The translations under genes were made by a program, and so were the position numbers. 60,000 nt of DNA from Takakia lepidozioides (taxonomy: Eukaryota > Streptophyta > Takakiopsida > Takakiales > Takakiaceae), in NCBI GenBank assembly GCA_030704615.1, contig CM060731.1:11162001-11222000 (forward strand), in the 5' to 3' direction. The notes under the pieces are model-generated. The model worked only from the letters and a program-made list of their open reading frames with translations, was not told the origin of the DNA and did no database searches. Shown piece after piece: positions 42,781 to 54,170 of the stretch; the first letter of the stretch is position 1, and each line of letters starts with the position of its first letter.

Positions 42781-45330
42781 TGTTGTTGAAGAAGGTGCCC
42801 CCCCTTCCCCCATCATTTGCTCATAGCTCTCCAAAGCCTCCATCCCACGTCCCTGCCGTGCATACCATGCAAGCATCACACTCCACGACACCACATCTCG
42901 TTCAGCCATAGTGTCGAACACTCCCTTTGCATCCTAGATGCACCCACATTTTGCAAACATGTTCACCAGGGTTTTGTTCACGATGACATCTGGTACAATT
43001 CCAACTCTGAAGATGTCGCCATGGACCTCTTTCCCCTAAGTTGCCAGGGCAGTGTTCAGATTGACATTTGGCACAATTCTAGCTTTGATGATATCCCCAT
43101 GCACCTCTTGCCCTTCTCTAGGGCTGCTAGGCTTGCACAAGAATTGCAAATGCACACAAACATGATGTGCTTCCCCCATCCTTTGCTCATAGGTCTCCAA
43201 AGCCTCCATCCCACGTCCCTGCCGTGCATACCTTGCAAGCATCGCACTCCACGACACCACATCTCGTTCAGCCATAGTGTCGAACACTCCCTTTGCATCC
43301 TAGATGCACCCACATTTTGCAAACATGTTCACGAGGGTATTGTTCAGAATGACATCTGGTACAATTCCAACTCTGAAGATGTCGCCATGGACCTCTTTCC
43401 CCTTTTCCAAAGCTGCTAGGGCAGTGTTCAGATTGACATTTGGCACAATTCCAGCTTTGATGATATCCCCATGCACCTCTTGCCCTTCTCTAGGGCTGCT
43501 AGGCTTGCACAAGAATTGCAAATGCACACAAACATGATGTGCTTCCCCCATCCTTTGCTCATAGGTCTCCAAAGCCTCCATCCCACGTCCCTGCCGTGCA
43601 TACCTTGCAAGCATCGCACTCCACGACACCACATCTCGTTCAGCCATAGTGTCGAACACTCCCTTTGCATCCTAGATCCTAGATCCCTTTGCACCCACAT
43701 TTTGCAAACATGTCCACCAGGGTATGGTTTAGAATGACATTTGGTACAATTCCAGCTCTGAAGATGTCGCCATGGACCTCTTTCCCCTTTTTCCAGAGCT
43801 GCCAGGGCAGTGTTCATAATGACATTTGGTACATTTCCAGCTTTGATGATACCCCATGCACCGCTTTGCCCTTGTCCAGGCTCGATGCACCCACATTTTG
43901 CATAAATGTCCACCAGGGTATGGTTCAGAATGACATCTCTTTGCCCTCGTCCAGGCTCAATGCACCCACATTTTGCATACATGTCCACCAGGGTATGGTT
44001 CAGACTGACATTTGGTACAATTCCAGCTCTGAAGATGTCACCATGGACCTCTTTCCCCTTTTTCCAGAGCTGCCAGAGCAGTGTTCATAATGACATTTGG
44101 TACAATTCCAGCTTTGATGATACCCCATGCACCTCTTTGCCCTCGTCCAGGCTCGATGCACCTACATTTCGCATACATGTCCACCAGGGTATGGTTCAGA
44201 CTGACATTTGGTACAATTCCAGCTTTGATGATACCCCATGCACCTCTTTGCCCTCGTCTAGGCTCGATGCACCCACATTTCGCATACATGTCCCCCAGGG
44301 TATGTTTCAGACTGACATTTGGTACAATTCCAGCTCTGAAGATGTCGCCATGGACCTCTTTACCCTTTTCCAGAGCTGCCAGGGCAGTGTTCAGATTCAC
44401 ATTTGGTACAATTCCAGCTTTGATGATATCCCCATGCACCTCTTTGCCGGCGCCCTTCTCCAAGCCGGCTACCAGGCTTGCACAAGCATTGCAAATGCAC
44501 ACAAACATGATGTGCTTCCCCCATCATTTGCTCATAGCTCTCCAAAGCCTCCATTCCACATCCCTGCTGTGCATACCCTGCAAGCACATCATATCGCACT
44601 CCACGACACCACATGTCGTTCAGCCATAGTGTCGAACACTCCCTTTGCATCCTAGATGCACCCACATTTTGCAAACATGTCCACCAGGGTATTATTCAGA
44701 ATGTCATCTGGTACAATTCTAGCTCTGAAGATGTCGCCATGCACCTCTTTCCCCATTTCCAAAGCTGCCAGGGCAGTGTTCAGATTGACATTTGGCACAA
44801 TTCCAGTTTTTATGATATCCCTATGCACGTCTTGCCCTTTTCCAGGGCTGCCAGGCTTGCACGCACATCGCAAATGCACACAAACATGATGTGCTTCCCC
44901 CATCATCTGCTCACAGCTCTCCAAAGCCTCCATCCCACGTCCCTGCCGTGTATACCCTGCAAGCATCGCACTCCACGACACCACATCTTGTTCAGCCATA
45001 GTGTCAAACACTCCCTTTGCATCCTAGATGCACCCACATTTTGCACACATGTTCACCGGGATATTGTTCAGAATGACATCTGATACAATTCCAGCTCTGA
45101 AGATGACGCCATGGACCTCTTTCCCATTTTCCAAAGCTGCTGGGGCAGTGTTCAGATTGACATTTGGCACAATTCCAGCTTTGATGATATCCCCATGCAA
45201 CTCTTGCCCTTCTCCAGGGCTGCTAGGCTTGCACAAACATTGCAAATGCACACAAACACGATGTGCTTCCCCCATCATTTGCTCATAGGTCTCCAAAACC
45301 TCCATCCCACGTCCATGCCGTGCATACCCT
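42781..45330 (-). repeat. Tandem array of PPR gene pieces
   Basis: On the minus strand, units repeat with a long period of roughly 360 bases: VFDTMAERDVVSWSAMLARY, GRGMEALETYEQ, HHVCVHLQFLCK, GQEVHGDIIKAGIVPNV, NTALAALEKGKEVHGDIF, LVNMFAKCGCI. Between 43700 and 44340 a shorter unit of about 105 bases (NVSLNHTLVDMYAKCGCIEP) is repeated, which equals one 35-residue PPR motif. Most copies share a stop after GCI, so this is not an expressed PPR gene. PPR proteins normally bind organelle RNA; here pieces were captured and amplified inside the CACTA. Confidence 0.8.
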
Positions 45331-45995
45331 GGACCAAGCTGACTCTCCCAAGAACCTTGTAAACATCAGCGAGGACTTAAGTGTGCAACAACGATAAGGC
45401 TTAGTGCTTGAGGGGAAGAAAAAACATCGCATTGGTCCATGAGAACCACCATGGTGCAGCTAAGCGAGCAGAGATTGAAACACGACCTGCTAAGACCAAG
45501 CTGATTCTCCCAAGAACCTTGTAAACATCAAGAAGACCAAATCATGGTGCTAACAGGAGCCAAAAGCCCACATTTGCAGGATGGACAAACTTCTTCACAT
45601 CCTACATTAAGAAAAAGCCACACCTTTGCGATTGCGATTGTCCCACCATCATGAAGGATCTGTAAAAAACTCATGCGAGCTCTACTCCGTGCTGCAAATT
45701 TAGGGCCGAGTCTGATGAGAGGGCAAAACAGGCTGAAATAGGTCGAAGAAGAAGGTGCCCTCACCACATTGTCGTCGACCTTGTGTCATGACCCATGGAG
45801 GATTTGACAGACCATGAACCCAAACGGACCTCTTGTGTGTGTTGCTTGTGTCTGTAGTCAGGTAATGTCGGATTGTCCATGAGAACCACCACGGTGCAGC
45901 ATCGCGAGCAGAGATTGAAACGCGACTTGCTAAGACCAACCTGCACGAGGACTTAGTGTGCACAGCAACGATAGGGCTTAGTGGGGCTTAGTGGG
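45331..45995. other. Duplicated non-coding DNA
   Basis: Two blocks share AAGCTGATTCTCCCAAGAAC-like sequence (45334, 45495) and ATTGAAACACGACCTGCTAAG-like sequence (45475, 45917), indicating a local duplication of about 160-450 bases. No gene seen. Ends with AGTGGGGCTTAGTG at 45980-45993. Confidence 0.4.
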
Positions 45996-47350
45996 TAGGG
46001 AATTCCAAAAAGGCCTTGATGTGAAATGCATTGCAATTCACTTGATCACCTAGGGAATTCCAAATAGGCCTTGATGTGAAATGCAGCGCAATTCACTTGA
46101 TCAGATGCCAATTCAATTGAACTAACCCTAATTTGCAATTCAATTGAATTGCTGACTGCAATTCAATTGAATTGTAATCTATAATTTTTAACGCAGTTTT
46201 GTATATAATATATTATCATGTGTATGTATATGTATATGTATCGTATACACATATACATACGAGAGTATAAGATGAATATACATGCTGGCCCGTCTATTCC
46301 TGCTGCCCGTCCATCCTTTGCTTGTGGTAAGGCCTAAGTCACGACATGAGTCGCGTACCCTAAAGGAGAGATATATACTAGAGAGAGAGCGAGAGGGGAA
46401 AGGGAGAGAGAAATGAAGTGATGAAGGGTTTTTAGGGCAGAGGTGCCCTAAAAGTGAAAGGATCAAATCAGTTGGAGGACGAGAAGTAACGAGAGAAGAA
46501 TGCAACAACAAGTTTAGGGTTGAGCGGTGGTGGAGCGGTGGTGGCGCTATGTATGATGGAAGCCTTCTTGGATCACCAAATGACAAGATCTGCCCATGAG
46601 TAAGCACATTCCCATATTGGCATGAGTTTCCCCAATCATTGATAAAGATATCATTTTAGCTAAAGCTGTAGTTCTTGTGTACGTGCAGGTGACTCATGAG
46701 TTTTGAGGAGAGAACTTTAGGGGTAGTAGAGTGGGTTACCAAACGCTCCTCAACACATACACTGAAAGAAAGAGCTTGATCACATGGTTTGTCTTCAACC
46801 TGCCCACACTGTGTACTGTGGTTTGCTAATATATTTTAGGATAGCCTGCGCATCAACGACCCTGAGAAATTTTTGTGTATCAATCTCTTCTGAGGATGAG
46901 TTTGACTGGTGGGTGTTGCTTACAATCTAAATATGTTAGCATGTTTCATCTGCACCTTGAGACACTAACCAATTTCATACTGCCAAGCCCTTATAGTGCC
47001 AATATATGGCTATGTACATATACCAAACATGATACCACTGTAAGAGTATCAACGTCTAAGAGTTGATATATTAAACTCTCTATCGAACACACAGCCCAAT
47101 TGCAACATGATACCTTTGCAAGGGTATCGAAACAAGATTATTGGAGATAATTCTCGAAATGAACATGTCTTTTGTTTTCTCTGGGGTTGTGTCATGGGGG
47201 CCAGATACTAGTGCCAGGGGAGTACATGATGATGCAGGGGAAGCCATTCATCAATTGTGAGGTTTGAAATTGTTTGTTTCCTTCAGAGGTAGCCATATAT
47301 CTTTTGCCAGTGAATCAGAGGAAGCTGAAGCACTTCTGAGTAAGCCATCT

Positions 47351-48455
47351 GTCTCCCAAAGGGTCCCCCAAAAAATGAGATGGAGCTAGCCCTGGCATGC
47401 ACATCAAACCCATTTAGCTCACAAGCAGTTTAAGGAGGTTTGCATAAACATTTGGCCAAGGTTTGAGGGCTTTGCCTCATTCCAACAACAATATTTACCA
47501 AAGCACATAACGTGCTTGTAATAACACTCGGGCTGCATGTGGGGTTCATGGGATGCTGAATGGAAGTTGAGGAATTTGAAAGGCTGGAGTGGGAATCGAG
47601 AGCATGAATGCTAAGTTCTACAATAGTGATGAGATTATGGTTGTAGTGCAACGTTGTAGTGGGTTTGTTATTGGCAGCCCAACACTTGCAAGCCACATGC
47701 CCACTCCTATGAAGGTGTGACTGGTGATCTAGTGACCAGTCACTTAGTCAAACCAGCGATACGCAGGCAGTGGGTAGAGTGGTGGATGAGCAGCACATGG
47801 AGAGAGGTGTGCACATGGAAGATCAATGTCAAGTCCATATCAGCCCCTATGCCAAGTTATATTGCTTCCTCTTGTGGTCAATACCTCTACATTCTTTTGT
47901 ACTGGAACCGCAGATTGATTGAAAAGCACATGGACAACGGTCTGCACAGGAAGATCACTACCAAGTCCATATTAGCCCATACGCAAGTGACCACTTGTAG
48001 CAGACCTCTAACCTGCTTCATGACTGGTGATTCCGTTGTTCCTCAGATGTGGGAATCATGCAGAACATAATTCATCAACTAAGTTCTTTAAATCTTCCTC
48101 TTTGTTGCGGGATACTCAGATTGCAAACAACACGAGCAAAATGAAAACACGGGGCTATGAAGGAAGGAAGCAGATCGGATGGTCGTTCAGGACCATATTC
48201 AAATTCCAAAAGTTGCAAGAAATGGAAAACAACAAAATGCAGGTCAACTTCTCATGTATCCAGGCATTGCCGTGGACTCACTCACTCAATCACTGAGATT
48301 TAAATTAACTTAAGTCTGCAATATGACTGGTTACTCAAAATTTGGTTCTCAGTGTGAGTAAAGTTGATTAAATTGATGCCCCTAAACCGAAACTCCATGT
48401 CAAATAGATATAAGAGCTGGTTGAAGGCACTGTGTACTGGCCTAAAACCAACCAC
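47351..48455. other. Unassigned interior of the inner TIR element
   Basis: Contains two similar segments (about 47790-47870 and 47915-47990, both with ACATGGAAGATCAATGTCAAG-like text), an imperfect duplication. No gene is supported. Confidence 0.3.
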
Positions 48456-48572
48456 ATAGTCACAAAGGTCTAGATCGGCCACATCCTGAAGCATCGACTG
48501 CCTGTTTCGCAGCTGTTGAATGGCTTCTAGTGGGTTTGGCACAATCACGTCTGGATACTTCTGCTTAAAATC
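48456..48572 (-). pseudogene. Captured exon of inositol-tetrakisphosphate 1-kinase
   Basis: A 39-codon exon with acceptor TAG before it and a GTGGTT donor after it: DFKQKYPDVIVPNPLEAI, then QQLRNRQSMLQDVADLDL. This matches the conserved ITPK segment around HNRQSML. ITPK phosphorylates inositol phosphates toward phytate. Only this exon and some flanking intron are present, so it is a gene fragment carried by the TIR element. Confidence 0.75.
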
Positions 48573-49041
48573 CTACAAATGCACAAGCACCAGATCAGCA
48601 ACATGGCCAAAGAGTGAGTGAATTGGACTCCCAATGTACCCATTTACATGCTTAATCCTAAAGCAGTCACTGTATCCACAGCCTCAAAATATGTACATAG
48701 CCTCGGCCTACAACTTTTATGTTGTATGCACCCATTTAGCAAAGGTTCTTGGGAGCTATACTTGAGGCTAGGAAAACCACCCAGCGCCTACACAGCCTGC
48801 AAACCACATTCCTCTTGGTAGGACAATAGCGACATAGCCTCCCTACAATGGAGTAGTGTAGTCCGTATCTTTGTACCATTATTTGGGCACTTTTCTTAGG
48901 CAACTAGAATGTCAAAAAGAGAGTAAGAAGAAACACACAAACAAGTCTCAGAATTTTCTCCATACTTACAAGGTAAAGGTAGCCAAAAAAGAGGCCCTGA
49001 TTCGATTAGTTCTACATTCCTTCCTCTTCATCATCATCATG

Positions 49042-49113
49042 CTCCTCCTCCTCCTCCTCCTCCTCCTCCTCCTCCTCCCCCTTCCCCCCCCTCCCCCTCC
49101 CCCTCCCCCTCCT
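49042..49113. repeat. CTC/CCCCT microsatellite
   Basis: About twelve CTC triplets followed by C-rich CCCCCT runs. The poly-Gly/Glu frames on the minus strand are products of the repeat. Confidence 0.9.
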
Positions 49114-49183
49114 CATCTGCATCGTCGTCATCTGTTTCTTCCTCCTCTCCCTCATCTCCTCCATCATTGTTTGTCCCTTCTTC

Positions 49184-49673
49184 ATCCTCCGTGTTTGCAC
49201 ACAGGGTCCCCTCTGTGGGCATGTAAACACAACGGACAAAGAGGTCCAGCTGAGTACTCATGCCGCCCTTCAAATTCAGTTTTAGCCAGATACTATGCTC
49301 GTACCTCAAACCCTTGTTGATAATTTCACAATTGTCAAACAAGAAATCACGAACGAACTTCTTTGAGATTGAATTGATGCGGGACTCTATTAGAAGCACT
49401 TTTGGTCATTGCAACCTTCAACGTACCCCTGTTATCAAGTCTTGAGATGGTACCATTAACCATGAAATCCAAGCCTAAGGTAGAGCATGTAGTTTTAAAG
49501 GACACATCGTCCATCCTGGGATTCACCCCAAAAACTACACATGAAGCCCTAGATTTGGCATAAGTAACCACTTGTGAGGGATCACCCTGAGGAGTGTTGA
49601 TGTTGATAGGAGCTAAATTTTTGATTGTTTTCGCAAGCCATAAGTTTAAGCACAGGAACCAACCCGAGCCCAA
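49184..49673 (-). pseudogene. LINE-like endonuclease fragment
   Basis: A minus-strand frame reads NKGLRYEHSIWLKLNLKGG and QLDLFVRCVYMPTEG, resembling the endonuclease/exonuclease/phosphatase fold of plant LINE proteins. The block before it (VVFGVNPRMDD, LDFMVNGTISRLDN) may belong to the same protein. RT is not found. Tentative. Confidence 0.35.
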
Positions 49674-49998
49674 GTGCCGAGTATGCTAGACAGAGCATAC
49701 GACTGCCCAATTTGGGCGGAGGAGCTGCCCCCAAGCGGTAGGAGTCCGCTTGTTACCATTCAGAGATCACACTCCAGGGAGTTGCAGGGAATGGCCCGTG
49801 TAGGCATATTCTAAAGAGGGAAAGGCCCCAAGCTTTCCAACTAAATCCAATGCACTACCTTACCTGAAGCAAAACGCTTAAGGTCGAAACAAACAAGGAC
49901 ACGAGGTCAGAAGGCCGGCATTTAGTGACAGAGACATTAATGTACTCCCGTTTCAAGTCCACCCAATGTCAATAGGCTTCCTAGAGGACAGGGAGAAA

Positions 49999-50001
<3 letters not shown>

Positions 50002-50055
<54 letters not shown>
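50002..50055. repeat. (GA)n microsatellite
   Basis: About 27 GA dinucleotides without interruption. Confidence 0.95.
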
Positions 50056-50058
<3 letters not shown>

Positions 50059-50110
50059 GAAATGAAATAGGGTTTGGTTGTTTGTTTCTGCCTTGGCACC
50101 TAAGGTGATA

Positions 50111-50491
50111 TTAGTTGTCCTCCGCATACATATCCAGCACACCAGAAAGAGAAGAAAGCTCTTTGAACTTACTTGAAGCATCTTGTATTTCCGAGGGTGC
50201 AGCATCATTCATACTCAGGATGGACACGGTTGCCTTACCAAATGTGTCAGCTCTGCTGCTGCCTCTTCCTTGGCCTCTTCCTGTCCACCCAACCATGACA
50301 CGTACCATGAAAAACTCACTTGACATTTCTATCCCACTCTTCTTATTGAGTAAACCAGAAACAATAGACATCATGTAGCCAAGTGCTACGCGATGAACAG
50401 CTGTAGAATCTAACAAGCGAGGACTGGGATAAAAACAGAGATAAGAATGCATACGTTGCCAATCCCTCTGTAGGTATACTAAACAGGGCAA
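50111..50491 (-). other. Unknown open frame in the inner TIR element
   Basis: Minus-strand frame of 126 codons ending SGVLDMYAEDN. Possible exon features around HRVALGYMMSIVSGLL and a Ser-rich C-terminal part. No family recognised; could be a captured exon. Confidence 0.25.
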
Positions 50492-52139
50492 CTACCTCAT
50501 AACGATACCTCAACCTGCATATAGGCTGATTTGACCAGGTTTCTTTGTAAGTCATGCGCTATACCTCTGGTGGTATACTAAACAGGGCTACTGTCTCATG
50601 ACGATACCTCCGCATAAATATAGATTAATTTGGCCAACTTTTCTTGTAAAATGAAATACTATACCTCTGTAGATATATCAAACAGGGCTACAACCTAATG
50701 ACGATACCTCTACTAGTATATATGTGTAATATATATCTCTCCTTTAGGGTACGCGACTCATGTCGTGACTTAGGCCTTACCACAAGCAAAGGATGGACGG
50801 GCAGCAGGAATAGACGGGCCAGCATGTATATTCATCTTATACTCTCATATGTATATGTGTATATGATACATATACATATACATACACATGATAATATATT
50901 ATATATATTATATACAAAACTGCGTTAAAAATTATAGATTACAATTCAATTGAATTGCAAATTAGGGTTAGTTCAATTGAATTGGCATCTGATCAAGTGA
51001 ATTGGCATATGATCAAGTGAATTGCGCTGCATTTCACATCAAGGCCTATTTGGAATTCCCTAATCACCCCCTAAAAGTGCGCAATTCAATTGAATTGCAA
51101 GGGCAATTCAATTGAACTAACCCTAATTTGCAATTCAATTGAATTGTCGGCACACGATTCAATTGAATTGCGAATTGGCAATTCAATTGAATTGTAATAT
51201 ATAATTTTTAACTTATTTCTGTATATAATATAATATATGTATATGTATATATTTAAATTATACATATATACATACACAGGTATAAGCTAAAAATACATGT
51301 TGCCCGTCTATTCTTGCTGTCCGTCTGTCAATCCTTTGCCCGTGGTAAGGCTTGAGCCCAAGATAAGCCTAAGGGAGAGCGAGAGAGGGGAAGTCACGAA
51401 GCGCTTGTAAAAGCGGGATTGTCTCTCTTTGTGGATGTTGGTGCCAATATATGGCTATGTACATATACCAAACATGATACCAATGTAAGAGTATCAACGT
51501 GTAAGAGTTTGATATATTAAACTTATATAGAACACACATCCCAACTTCAACATGATACCTTTGTAAGGGTATCAAATTTTTTGATAATTCTCAAGATGAA
51601 CATATTTTTTGTTTTCTTTGTCCTGGGCCAGATACTAGTGTTAGGGGACTACATGGTGATGCAGGGGAAGCCTTTCATCAATTGTCAGGTTTGATTTTGT
51701 CTGTTTTTTTCGGAGCCAGCCATGTTTCTTTTGCCAGTGAATCACAGCAAGCTGCTGATCTGTCTCCGTCTCTGGCTCTCCCTTTCTCGCTGAGGCTGAG
51801 GGTGGTTTCACAACTCCACAATTTCCTCAAGGGCACAAGAAAGAGGGCCAGCAAGAATAGACGGGCAACATGTATTTTTAGCTTATACTCTTATATGTGT
51901 ATAAATATAATTTGAATATATACATGTACATATATATTATATATTATATACATAAATAAGTTAAAAATTATAGATTACAATTCAATTGAATTGTAGTCAG
52001 CAATTCAATTGAATTGCCAACTAGCGATTCAATTGAATTGCGCACTTTTAGGGGGGTGATCAAGTGAATTGCAATGCATTTCACATCAAGGCCTTTTTGG
52101 AATTCCCTAAGTGGGGCTTAGTGCATGAGGGGGAAAAAA

Positions 52140-52206
52140 AACAACGCGAGGAGTTTGAACCCGCGACCCCGCGACACGCAGGAAGAGCCTTACCAGTACG
52201 CTACAT
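52140..52206 (-). repeat. tRNA-related SINE-like head
   Basis: Minus strand has an A-box-like TAGCGTACTGGTAAGG and, about 30 bases on, a B-box-like GGTTCAAACTCC. It does not fold as a complete tRNA by eye. A related pair occurs at 52445-52530 (ATCGGTTGGTAAGTGC, GGTTCAAACTT). Confidence 0.35.
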
Positions 52207-52583
52207 GCACACATTTGAAATTTCCCCCCAAAAGTATGCATATATTGTACATACGTGATGGGCAACTTTTTAAGTTTTTAACCTTTTTACAAACCCTATA
52301 AGTAATTTTTTTTAAATAAATTTTAAATGAAACCTCAGGCCCTTGAGGAGGGGAAAAAATTAACCCCCTTTCATTTATGGGCCATGAGACCTACAGGATG
52401 ATCAACGCCTAGACATACCATCGTCACAAACAATCCCACACATGGGGTAATGCAGCAAGTTTGAACCCTGAACCACCAGGGCAACACACTCTGCACTTAC
52501 CAACCGATGTGCTTTTTAAAAATCTTTTGCACTTTGATTTTTTTTTTAAAAATTCATTTTAGTGGTTACAAGTGAGCACATAG

Positions 52584-52928
52584 ATGTATTCCATGGAGAT
52601 AAACAAAACTGTTTTTCCGGTGTCTTCACGGTGGATGTATCCCATGGAGCGTTACATGAAAGATCTTAAGGGATACGTTAGGAATTACGCAAAGCCAGAA
52701 GGGAGTACGGCTACAGGGTATGTTCTGGATGAGGCCATGGGGTTCATGACTGAGTATGTGCAATCATTTGATGCAACTCAACGGCGGACTTGGGATGCAA
52801 ATGCGGAGGAAGGGGTTGAGGACGAGGTCTTCGAAGGTGTCGGCAAAAAGCGGGACATGACTGGAGCTGGGAGAGATGCAGCACAAATTTTGTATATGCT
52901 GAACAATACCAATGTCATGGCTCCTTAG
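52584..52928 (+). pseudogene. CACTA transposase-associated DUF4218 fragment
   Basis: RWMYPMERYMKDLKGYVRNY, then AKPEGSTATGYVLDEAMGF, is the DUF4218 signature found downstream of the Transposase_21 domain in plant CACTA proteins. The catalytic part is not present in the window. Its place and orientation near the right end agree with the host CACTA's own gene. Confidence 0.75.
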
Positions 52929-53259
52929 GTGCAGTGAGTACTTCTTTTCATTGCACCTTATTCATATCAAGTTCAATTTCAATTCTGACTGTCACCAGTG
53001 TAATCAAACCACCCACAAAGTCACAAATGTCAGTGGTTCATCCTGATTATAACCAATGCTGTAGTAACGGAATGTTTGAGTGAGTGACTTGTTGGAAGAA
53101 CATATTCATTTACAAGTCATTCTGCTCACTCCTCCAGTGGTTTGAAACAGTGGTTTTCAAAGTATCATTCATGCTAGGTATTTTTTGATAAGTAATGCAA
53201 TACTTCATTGCTAACATGTGTCATTCTTGTTGCCATGTTGTGACAAAAAGTATGCAACA

Positions 53260-53492
53260 AAGAAGGCACAGTTCACAGCAGACAGAGAGACATTTGTTGA
53301 TGAATGGCATGCCAATCGACGTCTACCTTATCAGATCTGCCAATACCCAGGTCATTAGATGGTCCCACGGCTCTAAATAAAGAAGACCTGGCTATGTTGG
53401 CTACCATTCAAGCGGCATTTGTGCAACCAACTGCTATTCCAGTTGAGCAAAGTGATTTAGAGGGCGACGAATATGTTTCAGATTCAGAATAA
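53260..53492 (+). pseudogene. Likely last exon of the CACTA protein
   Basis: A frame with LPIPRSLDGPTALNKEDLAM and an acidic end EQSDLEGDEYVSDSE before a stop at 53490. No domain is recognised. Location just inside the right subterminal repeats suggests it ends the CACTA gene. Confidence 0.4.
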
Positions 53493-54170
53493 AGTTTATT
53501 GTTGGAACCATTTGTTCAATAGCATCATCCCACAATGGTCTGGCCACTTGTCTATTTTTCAAAGTCTGTCACAGCTGCACAAACCACTTAAAGTTTTTCA
53601 TGTATCACCAAAAAAGTGGTACCAATCACTGTTGTGTAGGCAACCACTCATGAGCAACCACTAGAATAGTGGTTCCAATTACTGCAGTATCTTTCACCAC
53701 CCACTCTCCACCACTGTCAAAGTGGTACAAATCAATGAGGTGTCTTTAACCACTCAAAATCAACGTGCATTGTCCCGTCCACGTGGAATATTATATTTAT
53801 GAATTAAAATATATTTTCAAATCATAAATCACAAATAAAATTTGAATTATTACACGTGGAGTAGCAAGTGGTTTCAACCACTTCCCATCATTGAGGTGTC
53901 TATAACCACTCACAATGTACCACTGCACTCGTCCACATGGAATATTATATTTATTAATTAAAATATATTACCAAACTAATAATAATAAATAAAAACAAAT
54001 TATTACACGTGGACTATTGAGTGGTTGACACCACTTCCAACCACTGTCTCTGATGCCACCGTGGCATTTTATTGGGATTAACCACTGGCAAGTGGTTACT
54101 AGTGGTTTATAGAGTGGGAAAGACAGTAGTGATTAAAAGGCCAATGGTTATTCCGCGTTTTTCTTCTAGT
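53493..54170. repeat. Right subterminal repeats and terminal inverted repeat of the CACTA
   Basis: Many ACCACT/AGTGGT motifs and two copies of a longer block (CACGTGGAATATTATATTTA-like at 53780 and CACATGGAATATTATATTTA-like at 53935). The terminal inverted repeat is 54142-54170, ending CTTCTAGTG. Confidence 0.8.

Larger units (their letters stand above)
46051..51062. mobile_element. Inner long-TIR element carrying gene pieces
   Basis: Inverted ends of about 345 bases (46051-46395, 50715-51062) start TAGGGAATTCCAAATAGGCC. The duplication ATCACC lies at 46045-46050 and 51063-51068. The ends hold several copies of the palindrome CAATTCAATTGAATTG. The interior shares 46985-47350 with the outer element (51434-51745) but also contains an ITPK exon, a LINE-like endonuclease fragment and unknown frames, so it resembles a Pack-type element. 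No transposase recognised. Confidence 0.65.
45996..52109. mobile_element. Outer long-TIR element, interrupted by a relative
   Basis: Termini TAGGGAATTCCAAAAAGGCC and its reverse complement match over about 55 bases before the inner insertion. Flanks share AGTGGGGCTTAGTG (45980-45993 and 52110-52123), a possible target duplication although two bases (GG) intervene on the left. Without the inner element it is about 1.1 kb. The class is uncertain; long inverted ends suggest a Mutator-like element. Confidence 0.6.
23028..54170. mobile_element. 31-kb CACTA transposon with nested and captured DNA
   Basis: Termini are inverted repeats starting CACTAGAAGAAAAACG, 29 bases with two mismatches, flanked by the 3-bp duplication GCA (23025-23027, 54171-54173), the CACTA hallmark. 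Both ends have dense short repeats of ACCACT/AGTGGT. A DUF4218 segment, found beside CACTA transposases, lies near the right end; I see no main transposase catalytic domain, so the element looks non-autonomous. Its interior holds gene fragments (SWIM, N4/N6 methyltransferase-like, PPR, ITPK), a minisatellite, and copy 1. Without copy 1 and the TIR pair it would be about 14 kb. Confidence 0.88.

Noticed and set aside
43036-44508. Several separate PPR genes
   Set aside because: Short frames with shared stops, repeated in tandem, with no complete start-to-DYW structure.
49012-49399. Glu- or Gly-rich protein genes
   Set aside because: The repetitive parts come from a CTC/CCCCT microsatellite; only the endonuclease-like stretch upstream has any support.
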